In this document: positions 54,909-62,046 of the stretch, piece after piece
Numbering within the stretch: position 1 is the stretch's first letter
Layout: the number at the start of each line of letters is the position of its first letter
Source of the DNA: Anaeromyxobacter oryzae
GTDB taxonomy: Bacteria; Myxococcota; Myxococcia; Myxococcales; Anaeromyxobacteraceae
NCBI RefSeq assembly: GCF_023169945.1
Contig: NZ_AP025591.1
Span: 4,894,481-4,958,480 of the forward strand
Length of the DNA stretch: 64,000 nucleotides
Reading direction: 5' to 3'
The notes under the pieces: generated by a model
What the model was told of the DNA's origin: nothing
Database searches by the model: none
The model's input: only the letters and a program-made list of their open reading frames with translations
Position numbers and translations under genes: made by a program

Positions 54909-55984
54909 GGCGCAGCTTCGCCGACGTGCGGGCCATCGCGCGCGAGAAGGGCATCCCCCTCGCGCTGCACGTCGAGCTGACGTACCGGTGCAACGCGCGC
55001 TGCGTCCACTGCTTCCAGGAGCGGGCGGCGGCGCCGGACGAGCTCGACGCCGGCGCCTGGCGCGCGGTGCTCGACCAGGCCCGCCGGCTCGGCGTCCTGT
55101 TCCTCACGATCTCCGGGGGCGAGGCGCTCCTGTCGCCCCGGTTCTGGGACGTCGCGGAGCACGCGCGCCGCGTGGGGCTCGCCGTCACCGTGCTCACGAA
55201 CGGCCTCCTCCTCGACCGGGCCTGCGTCCGCCGCCTCGCGGCGCTCTCGCCCGCGTCGGTCGAGATCTCGATCTTCAGCACGCGGCCCGACCGCCACGAC
55301 GCGGTGACGCGCGTCCCGGGCTCCCTCCGCGCGGCGGTGCGGGGGGCGCTGCGGCTGCGCCAGGCCGGCGTCCGGGTCGCGCTGAAGTGCCCCCTCGTGG
55401 GCGACGCGGCCGGCGATCACGGCGCGGTCGCCGCCCTGGCGGCGCGCCTCGGCGCCGCGCTCCAGCTCGATCCCCACCTCTTCGCGGCCTCGGGCGGCGG
55501 CACCGGCCCGACGCGGTGCCGCGGCGACGACGCCGCCATCCAGGCGGCGCTCGCCGCGAGCGGTCCGCCTCCGGAGGGCGGTCCGCCCGCGACGGCGCCG
55601 CCGGACCGCGCGCCGTGCGGGATGGCGCGGAGCTTCGTCGCGGTGAGCCCTTCGGGCGACGTCCTCCCGTGCGTGGCGATGCCGCTCTCCGCCGGGAACG
55701 TCCGGGAGGCGCCGCTCGACGTCATCTGGCGCGAGTCGGAGGTCTTCCGCCGCCTCCGCGCGCGCCGCTGGGGCGGCCTGCCGGAGTGCGCGACCTGCCC
55801 GCGGAGCGGCTACTGCGGCCGCTGCAGCGCCCTCGCGCTGCTCGAGGACGGCGACCTCGACGGCCCGTCGTCGCGGGCCTGCCACGTGGCGGAGCTGCGG
55901 GAGCGCGCGTGGGGCCTGCCCGCGCCCGAGGCCGCGCCCGCGCCGAGGCCGCCGCGCGGGCTCAGGGTCCTGAACGGATCCTGA
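54905..55984 (+). CDS. Radical SAM enzyme with SPASM domain
   Basis: 359 residues from GTG 54905, overlapping the kinase stop. The radical SAM site is YRCNARCVHC (Cys29, 33, 36 for the 4Fe-4S cluster), with SGGEALL for SAM binding. The SPASM domain has the CGMARSFVAVSPSGDVLPC first pair and then CATCPRSGYCGRC, with a later Cys in SRACHVAEL, enough for two auxiliary clusters. Enzymes of this class make cross-links or epimerise residues in peptides handed over by PqqD domains. The target is presumably the 58-residue peptide at 50517. Last gene of the operon. Confidence 0.93.
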   Translation: MRRSFADVRAIAREKGIPLALHVELTYRCNARCVHCFQERAAAPDELDAGAWRAVLDQARRLGVLFLTISGGEALLSPRFWDVAEHARRVGLAVTVLTNGLLLDRACVRRLAALSPASVEISIFSTRPDRHDAVTRVPGSLRAAVRGALRLRQAGVRVALKCPLVGDAAGDHGAVAALAARLGAALQLDPHLFAASGGGTGPTRCRGDDAAIQAALAASGPPPEGGPPATAPPDRAPCGMARSFVAVSPSGDVLPCVAMPLSAGNVREAPLDVIWRESEVFRRLRARRWGGLPECATCPRSGYCGRCSALALLEDGDLDGPSSRACHVAELRERAWGLPAPEAAPAPRPPRGLRVLNGS

Positions 55985-56048
55985 GGAGCCCTTCGACTCC
56001 GCGCGCGCCACGCCCGGGGCGACCGGGAGTCGCCGGCGCCTCTCTGCT

Positions 56049-56531
56049 TCAGCCCTCGATCGCCACCTCCACCAGCGTCGGCGAGAGCACCTTCACGACG
56101 TCCGCCGGCGCGATCCCGACGAGGAACCCTCGCGATCCGCCGTTGATGTAGACGCGCGGCAGGTCCGCGATCGTCCGCTCCATGTAGACGGGCATGGCCT
56201 TCCGGGTGCCGAAGGGGCTCGTGCCGCCGACCAGGTACCCCGAGTGGCGGTTCGCCACCTCCGGCTTGCAGGGCTGGATCGACTTCTTCCCGAGGAGGCG
56301 CGCGAGCGCCTTCGTGGAGACCTCGCGATCGCCGTGCATGAGGACGAGGAGCGGCTCCCGGTCCTCGTCCTCCATGACGAGCGTCTTCACGACCGCGTGC
56401 TCGTCCACGCCCAGCTCGCGGGCGGACACGGCGGTGCCGCCCCGCTCCTCGTAGCGGTACGGGTGCTCGGTGTACGCGACGCCCTTCTCGCGGAGGAGCC
56501 GGGTCGCCGGCGTCGATGGGATCTTGCTCAT
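56049..56531 (-). CDS. ybaK: Cys-tRNA(Pro)/Cys-tRNA(Cys) deacylase, YbaK type
   Basis: 160 residues, normal for the family. It hydrolyses mischarged Cys-tRNA(Pro). Features are SKIPSTPATRLLREKGVAYT, VVKTLVMEDEDREPLLVLMH, the catalytic-Lys strand KALARLLGKKSIQPC and GYLVGGTSPFGTRKAMPVYM, the last being the signature loop. Convergent with the radical SAM gene, with 64 bases between. Confidence 0.95.
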   Translation of the reverse strand: MSKIPSTPATRLLREKGVAYTEHPYRYEERGGTAVSARELGVDEHAVVKTLVMEDEDREPLLVLMHGDREVSTKALARLLGKKSIQPCKPEVANRHSGYLVGGTSPFGTRKAMPVYMERTIADLPRVYINGGSRGFLVGIAPADVVKVLSPTLVEVAIEG

Positions 56532-56570
56532 GACGGTGGAGTATCCCCGTCCGCGCGCCGGAGGGAAGCG

Positions 56571-57956
56571 CTACGCGCACTCCTTCTCGACCAGCTCGAC
56601 CGCGCAGCCGAGCTCGAGCGCGAAGCGCCCGCGCCTCACCGGCACCAGCCGGACGTCCGGGCACTTCTCCTCGAGCCGGCGCCGCAGGAGGATGAGCCGG
56701 CTCTCCAGGTTGTCCTTGAGCGGGGGGAGCCCGAGCGTCGGGTCGAGCCGCAGCTCGCGGTTGGTGAACTCGCTGCGGCCCTCGCGGCGGTGGAGCCCGA
56801 GCACCTTCCAGAGGATCTTCCCCGGGACGTTCCGCACGAGGTACTCGCCGTCGACGAAGATGCAGTCGTCGTTCCGGTAGTACGTGAACGCGCGGGTCCG
56901 GCGGGGCGCGGCGACGGGCGGCGCGCGGCGTGCCGGCGTCGGCTCGGGGTCCTCCTCGGCCGCCGCGCTCATCCGGTCGATCCCCATCGCGATCTGGTTC
57001 GCCACGATCTGGAGGAACGCCTCGTCCCAGTCGTCGAACTGGAGCGGATCGCGGCTCTCCACCGCGAGCACGCCGACGAGCCGGTCGCCGGCCACGAGGG
57101 GGAGCGCGAGCTGGGCCTGCGCGTCGGGCAGGCCGGGGAGGGGGATCTCGGGTCCGAGCCGGGCGGCGTCCCCGCACTCCGCGACGCGGCCGCGGATGGC
57201 CCGGCCGTACCGGAGCTCCTGGCCGACGCCCGCGACCCGGATCATGCGCCGGCGCGCGGCGACGGTCCCGATGATGCCGTCCCCCACCAGCACCTCGGCG
57301 CCGATCCCGCCCGCGCCGTAGCCGCGGCTGGCGAGCGCCAGGAGCCGGTCGCCGCGCTCGTCGGGCACGAGGACCATCGCGTGCGAGAAGCCGAGCAGCT
57401 CGTCCAGCGCCGCCAGCGTTCCGCCGAGGAGCGTCTCGAGGTCCCCGGCGCGCGCGATCCGCTCCGAGATCGCCTGGACGCCGCGGAGCTCGGTGAGCGG
57501 GCCCGGCCCGAGCGCCGCCGCGGGCGACGCGTCCAGCACGGGGTCCGGAGGCTGGAGGAACGCGTCGAGCCGCTCGACGGCGAGCACCTCGTACACGTCC
57601 GAGGAGAGGAGCCGGAAGACGCCCGCCATCCCGCTGTGGGACGCGATCGCCTGGATGCGGAGCGCCATCCGCTCGAAGAGCGGCCCCTCGGTCTCGGAGT
57701 GGTCGAACCGGAGCCGCAGGCGGTAGGTGTCGAACGTCACCGGATCGTGGACGAGCACCGTCGCGTGCGGGTTCTCCGCGACGTTCCGCTTCGTCTTGTT
57801 GAAGAACTGGCAGGAGAGGGCGACGTGACGGGGATCCACGTAGTGGACCTGCGAGAGGTAGGTCGTGTTCGGCTCGCCGTCGCGCGAGCACGTCGTGATG
57901 ATCGACGGGATGACGCCCTGGAAGCAGGGCCCGAGCGCCTCGAGCGCGGAGCTCAC
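56571..57956 (-). CDS. Split-barrel/GAF/winged-helix regulator
   Basis: 461 residues from GTG 57956. Three parts are visible. Residues about 1-130 form a pyridoxamine-phosphate-oxidase-like FMN split barrel (SIITTCSRDGEPNTTYLSQV, LSCQFFNKTKRNVAENPHA). About 150-315 is a GAF domain (RAGDLETLLGGTLAALDELL, LALPLVAGDRLVGVLAVES). About 355-461 is an OmpR-like winged helix (DGEYLVRNVPGKILWKVLGL, REGRSEFTNRELRLDPTLGL, LESRLILLRRRLEEK). This reads as a transcription factor sensing flavin redox state and a small ligand. Its start overlaps the stop of the upstream split-barrel gene in GTGA. Confidence 0.82.
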   Translation of the reverse strand: MSSALEALGPCFQGVIPSIITTCSRDGEPNTTYLSQVHYVDPRHVALSCQFFNKTKRNVAENPHATVLVHDPVTFDTYRLRLRFDHSETEGPLFERMALRIQAIASHSGMAGVFRLLSSDVYEVLAVERLDAFLQPPDPVLDASPAAALGPGPLTELRGVQAISERIARAGDLETLLGGTLAALDELLGFSHAMVLVPDERGDRLLALASRGYGAGGIGAEVLVGDGIIGTVAARRRMIRVAGVGQELRYGRAIRGRVAECGDAARLGPEIPLPGLPDAQAQLALPLVAGDRLVGVLAVESRDPLQFDDWDEAFLQIVANQIAMGIDRMSAAAEEDPEPTPARRAPPVAAPRRTRAFTYYRNDDCIFVDGEYLVRNVPGKILWKVLGLHRREGRSEFTNRELRLDPTLGLPPLKDNLESRLILLRRRLEEKCPDVRLVPVRRGRFALELGCAVELVEKECA

Positions 57957-58426
57957 CGCCCGGCCTCCGGGGCGACGAGCGGCGCGCCCGCGCCCGGGCC
58001 GGGGGTCTGGACGTAGACGGCCTCGACGCGGAGCCGGACCGCGTGCGCCGGCCAGTGCGACATGCGGAGCGTCACCCGCGGCGGCATCCCGATGATCGCG
58101 AGCTCCTGAGCCCACGCGCAGCGGTAGGCGTCGATGGCGGCCCGCTCCGCGGCGTCGCAGGGGCGGACCTCGATCGCGCGCCCCTTCACCTGGATCGAGC
58201 GGTGGTCGTGCGCGCGCGAGAACGTCGCGGCGACGCGGCCGTTGTCGCGCGCGTTCGCGATGCAGGTGCCGGCCGTCGCGTCGGGCAGGAAGATCGTCAG
58301 CTCCCCCGGCGGTGCGCAGCGCGCGCCGACGGCGCGGACGCAGTCCGGGAACAGGCGGGCGTCGCGGGTGCCCACCAGGATCGAGATGCCGGACTGAAGG
58401 AATCCTGCCAGCTCCGTCGAGATCAC
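57953..58426 (-). CDS. Pyridoxamine 5'-phosphate oxidase-like flavin protein
   Basis: 157 residues from GTG 58426. FMN split-barrel pattern: FLQSGISILVGTRDARLFPD, PGELTIFLPDATAGTCIANA, NGRVAATFSRAHDHRSIQVKGRAIEV. The family includes FMN or F420 binding enzymes and heme-related oxidoreductases; the substrate is unknown. It is translationally coupled to the regulator downstream, whose N-terminal domain has the same fold, so a shared ligand is likely. Confidence 0.82.
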   Translation of the reverse strand: MISTELAGFLQSGISILVGTRDARLFPDCVRAVGARCAPPGELTIFLPDATAGTCIANARDNGRVAATFSRAHDHRSIQVKGRAIEVRPCDAAERAAIDAYRCAWAQELAIIGMPPRVTLRMSHWPAHAVRLRVEAVYVQTPGPGAGAPLVAPEAGR

Positions 58427-58510
58427 GCGGGCGCCCCGGCACGGGATCCTAGGCCGGGCCGGGGCGCGCCGCACCGATGCCGCGCCGCCCCCGCGGGGGC
58501 GACGCGGACG

Positions 58511-59173
58511 TCAGAACCCCGCGGCGACCGCGGTCGCGGCCCACTCGACGGGACCGAGCGCGTCCCGCGCGGGCGCGGTGATCCGCTCGAAGACCGGCGG
58601 AGGCATCGCCGCGCGCATCCCGGCGAGCATCCCGGCGCGCTCCCGCGTCGCGAGCGCGGGGAGGATGATCGCGCTCCACTCGGCCATCCGGGCCGGCGGG
58701 ATGGAGGCGAGCAGGCGCCCGTGCAGCTGGCCCAGCTCCTCGTCCGTCCGGTGCGCCCAGAGGACCCGCTGCGCGTCGGCCTCCTCGCGCGCCATGTGGC
58801 GGAGGTGCTCCGCGGCGAGCCGCCAGAGCCGCTCGTGGATGCGGGCTCCCAGCGAGACCCGCTCCGCCTCGGTGGCGCCCTCCACGCGCGCCGCGAGGCC
58901 GGCGAGCTCGCGGTGGAGCCCGTCCGTGCGCACGTGGTCGGCGGCGAGGTCGGCGTGCAGCTCCGGCGCGATCCGGGCGACCTCCGGCATGACCCAGGTG
59001 TCCTCGTGGTGGGCGTGCTCGTCGAGGAACCCGAGCAGGCGCCGGACCTCCGCCGCGGCCCGCGCCGCCTCCTCGGCGCGCGCGAAGTCGGTGCGCCCCG
59101 CCAGCGCCGCCGTCCCGGCGAGCAGGCCGCGGATCCCCTTGTGGACCGTCCCGTACAGATCGACTCGGCTCAT
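58511..59173 (-). CDS. Hemerythrin HHE-domain protein
   Basis: 220 residues from ATG 59173. Helices with iron-ligand spacing: DLYGTVHKGIRGLL, LLGFLDEHAHHEDTWVMPEV, LAADHVRTDGLHRELAGL, and WRLAAEHLRHMAREEADAQR. The H...HE...H...E pattern fits a di-iron site. The C-terminal 70 residues are helical and lack ligand motifs. Cytoplasmic. Probably oxygen- or nitric-oxide-related, as in other HHE proteins. It faces away from the membrane-protein gene at 59312. Confidence 0.85.
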   Translation of the reverse strand: MSRVDLYGTVHKGIRGLLAGTAALAGRTDFARAEEAARAAAEVRRLLGFLDEHAHHEDTWVMPEVARIAPELHADLAADHVRTDGLHRELAGLAARVEGATEAERVSLGARIHERLWRLAAEHLRHMAREEADAQRVLWAHRTDEELGQLHGRLLASIPPARMAEWSAIILPALATRERAGMLAGMRAAMPPPVFERITAPARDALGPVEWAATAVAAGF

Positions 59174-59311
59174 GTGCTCTCTCCCGTCGTGGGTGACGGG
59201 GAGAGGATGCCGGCGGCGCCGCGTCGCGGTTCCTGAATGATCCCTAACGCGATCCTAAGAAGTGCCTAAGCCCTCTCCGGACGCGTGCTACGGTCTCCCC
59301 CGGAGGCCGCC

Positions 59312-59665
59312 ATGAACGGAGCTCGCGAGCCGCACCACGCCATCGCCTTCGTCGTCCGGCTCGTCGCGTCGGCGGCCGTCCTCTGGCTCGCGGTCGCGTG
59401 GGTGAGCCCCGGGAACCCCGCCAACACCTTCGGCCGCGCCGTGCTCGTCTCGATCGTCCTCTCGATCGCGTACTACATGACGCTCGCGCGGTTCCTCTGG
59501 TTCCTCGTCCTGCCGTGGCTGCTCTACGTGTTCGTCTGGCTCGCCGTCGTGATGGGGAGCTACGGCCTCGGCTTCTTCCAGTCCCTCCTGGTGGCGCTCG
59601 CGCTCGCCTTCCTCTCGTGGGTCGTCTCGGCCCTCTTCGGAATCCGGACCTTCCGGTCGGAGTGA
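59312..59665 (+). CDS. Small membrane protein, three predicted helices
   Basis: 117 residues. GGAGG (59302-59306) lies 5 bases before ATG 59312; an upstream in-frame codon has no ribosome site. Helices are HAIAFVVRLVASAAVLWLAV, FGRAVLVSIVLSIAYYMTLA and a long FLWFLVLPWLLYVFVWLAVV run continuing to LVALALAFLSWVVSAL. Function unknown. Its 3' 106 bases overlap the C-terminal coding part of the RNA helicase gene on the other strand. Confidence 0.75.
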   Translation: MNGAREPHHAIAFVVRLVASAAVLWLAVAWVSPGNPANTFGRAVLVSIVLSIAYYMTLARFLWFLVLPWLLYVFVWLAVVMGSYGLGFFQSLLVALALAFLSWVVSALFGIRTFRSE

Positions 59666-61482
59666 CCGGCGCCGCGGCGCTCGGAGTGGCCGTCGCCGCT
59701 CCGCTCCGCGTGCCCGGTCCCCGAGCGCTGCGCGGGCGCGTGGCTCGTCGCGCGCGCGGGGTGCGCATCCGTTCGCCCGGGGCCCGTCGAAGCGCGACCC
59801 GCGGGCCCGCCGCGGAACGCCGGCGCCTCGCCACCACCCCGGACCACCTCGATCCGCACGCCCGGCGCGCGCGGATCGGGGCGCCGCGCCGCCTGAGCGA
59901 ACGCGTCGGCGGACGCACGCGCGATCTGGAACCGGGTCTCCCGGTCGTCCACGACGATCTTGCCGATCGCGTCGCGGGTCACGCCGCCGCGGCGGCAGAG
60001 CAGCGGGAGGATCCACTTCGGATCGGCGTTCCGCTCCCGCCCGATCGTGATCTTGAACCAGACGACGTCCGTCGGCGGCCCCCCGCGCGCCTTCCGCTCG
60101 CGCGGCGGCGCCGGGCGCTCGGTGGCGGCGACGGCCGTCTCCGGCAGCTCCTCCGGGGCGGGGAGGCGGGCCCGCTTCTCCCGGACCAGCGCGGCGGCGA
60201 CGAGCAGCGGGTCGCGGCCCTCGAGGAGCCGCGTCGCGGCGGCCCGCTCGTCGTCGGTGGCGTCCGTGGCGAGCGCCTCCACCTCGGCCGCGAGCCGTTC
60301 CTCGTCCTGGGCGCGGATCGCGTCCGCGGCCGGCACGGCCGCCCACTCCACCCGGACGTTCGCCTCGCGCAGCATCCGCTCCAGCTTGAACCGCTCGCGC
60401 GGCTCGGCGAGGAGGACGGCGATGCCCTTCTTCCCCGCGCGGCCGGTCCGGCCGCTCCGGTGCTGGAGCGCCTCCGGATCGCGGGGGAGATCGCCGTGCA
60501 GGACGAGGCCGATGTTCGGGAGGTCGAGGCCGCGCGCCGCGACGTCGGTCGCGACGAGGAGCCGGGCGCGCCCGTCCCGGAGCGCCTTCAGCGCCTTGAG
60601 CCGCTCCGCCTGCGTCAGCTCGCCGGAGATGGCGACCGCGGAGAAGCCGCGCTCGTCGAGGGCTGCCGCCGTGTGGTGGGCCGCCTCGCGCGTCGCCCGG
60701 AACACGAGCGCGCTCGGCGGATCCACGGCCCGGAGCACGTTCACGATGGCGAGCTCGCGCTCGGCCGGCGCGACGAGGTGGGCGCGATACGCGATGTCCG
60801 CGTGCGCCTCGCGCGCCGGCGTCGCGGCCACCCGCACGGCGTCGCGGGTGTACCGGTGCGCGAGCTCGACGATCGGCTTCGGGAGCGTCGCCGAGAACAT
60901 GATCGTCCGCCGGTCCGGCGCGGCCGCGGCGAGCAGCGCCTCGAGCTCGTCCCGGAAGCCCATGTCGAGCATCTCGTCCGCCTCGTCGAGGACGAGGGCG
61001 GCGAGGGCGGACAGGTCGAGGGCGCCGCGGCGATGGTGGTCGAGGAGCCGCCCCGGCGTGCCGACGACGAGATGCGCGCCCTGCCCGAGGGCGCGGGCCT
61101 CCCGGCGCGCGTCCATGCCGCCGACGCAGGCGACGACGCGCGCCCCGGTCTCGGCGAGGAGCCACGAGAGCTCGCGCTGGACCTGCAGCGCCAGCTCGCG
61201 GGTCGGCGCCACCACGAGCGCCGCGGGGGGGCCGGCCTCGCCGAACGCCGCCGCCTCCCCGAGGAGCGCGTCGGCGAGGACGAGGCCGAACGCGACGGTC
61301 TTCCCCGAGCCGGTGCGGGACGAGACGAGCAGGTCCTTCCCGCGCAGATCGGGCGAGAGGACCGCCGCCTGCACCGGCGTCGGCTCGGCGTAGCCCTTGC
61401 GCTCGAGGGCGCGCGCGAGGGCGGGGTGGGCGCCGAGGTCGGGGAAGGGCGCCGGGGCGGGAGGGGCAGGCGGGTGGGTCAC
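59560..61482 (-). CDS. DEAD-box RNA helicase, DbpA-like
   Basis: 640 residues from GTG 61482. The helicase core has the Q motif (YAEPTPVQ), Walker A SSRTGSGKT, PTRELALQ, TPGRLLDH, DEAD (VLDEADEMLD), SAT (MFSATLPK), LVATDVAARGLD and HRSGRTGRAG. A DbpA-like RNA-binding domain follows (about 475-555: WFKITIGRERNADPKWILPL, DAIGKIVVDDRETRFQ), then a basic Gly/Ser/His-rich tail. Likely role in ribosome assembly or mRNA remodelling, especially in the cold. Its stop lies inside the convergent membrane-protein gene. Confidence 0.93.
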   Translation of the reverse strand: MTHPPAPPAPAPFPDLGAHPALARALERKGYAEPTPVQAAVLSPDLRGKDLLVSSRTGSGKTVAFGLVLADALLGEAAAFGEAGPPAALVVAPTRELALQVQRELSWLLAETGARVVACVGGMDARREARALGQGAHLVVGTPGRLLDHHRRGALDLSALAALVLDEADEMLDMGFRDELEALLAAAAPDRRTIMFSATLPKPIVELAHRYTRDAVRVAATPAREAHADIAYRAHLVAPAERELAIVNVLRAVDPPSALVFRATREAAHHTAAALDERGFSAVAISGELTQAERLKALKALRDGRARLLVATDVAARGLDLPNIGLVLHGDLPRDPEALQHRSGRTGRAGKKGIAVLLAEPRERFKLERMLREANVRVEWAAVPAADAIRAQDEERLAAEVEALATDATDDERAAATRLLEGRDPLLVAAALVREKRARLPAPEELPETAVAATERPAPPRERKARGGPPTDVVWFKITIGRERNADPKWILPLLCRRGGVTRDAIGKIVVDDRETRFQIARASADAFAQAARRPDPRAPGVRIEVVRGGGEAPAFRGGPAGRASTGPGRTDAHPARATSHAPAQRSGTGHAERSGDGHSERRGAGHSDRKVRIPKRAETTHERKASASATRRDWKKPRP

Positions 61483-61549
61483 GGCGGCGTTCTAGCAGGA
61501 ACGCGCGCGGGGCGCTCCTTTGCCCGCTCCGGGCGCGCCCCGGACGCCG

Positions 61550-61990
61550 TCACGGGTGCTCGATCCGCACGCTCCGCACCGCGAGCAGCACCTCGGCGAG
61601 GAAGGACAGGAGCGCGCCGATGAACGCGACCATCGCGAGGATGAAGAGCGTCGCGACGGGATGCGAGAAGTCGCGGCGCAGCATGGAGCCGACGAACGCG
61701 GTCGCGATGAGGGCGCAGACGAGGAGGGCCGCGCTGATCGCGAACGTGATGGCGGTGTTCACGAGCTTCCGGCGGGTGATGAGCACGTCGAACTCCGCCC
61801 GGAGCCGGGCCCTGCGGTCCTCCGGCATGGTCGGCAGCTTCTCGTTCAGGACGCGCGCGCGGTCCACCACGCGGACGAGCCGCGACGAGAAGACGCCGAG
61901 GAGCGTGCCGAGCGCGGTGAGGAGGAAGACGGGTGCGACCGAGAGCTGGATGACGCGTGCGACCGTGAAGATCGGGGAGTCGGGGGGCAT
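61550..61990 (-). CDS. DUF2721 family membrane protein
   Basis: 146 residues from ATG 61990. Three hydrophobic helices: ARVIQLSVAPVFLLTALGTL, AITFAISAALLVCALIATAF, VATLFILAMVAFIGALLSFL, with a coiled, charged segment between the first two (VVDRARVLNEKLPTMPEDRR). This is the DUF2721 pattern. Function unknown. It stands alone between the helicase and the peptidase. Confidence 0.85.
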   Translation of the reverse strand: MPPDSPIFTVARVIQLSVAPVFLLTALGTLLGVFSSRLVRVVDRARVLNEKLPTMPEDRRARLRAEFDVLITRRKLVNTAITFAISAALLVCALIATAFVGSMLRRDFSHPVATLFILAMVAFIGALLSFLAEVLLAVRSVRIEHP

Positions 61991-62046
61991 CGGGGCGAGT
62001 GTCGCCTGCGCAGACAGGAGCGGGCAAGAATCCGCCGCGGATCCCG

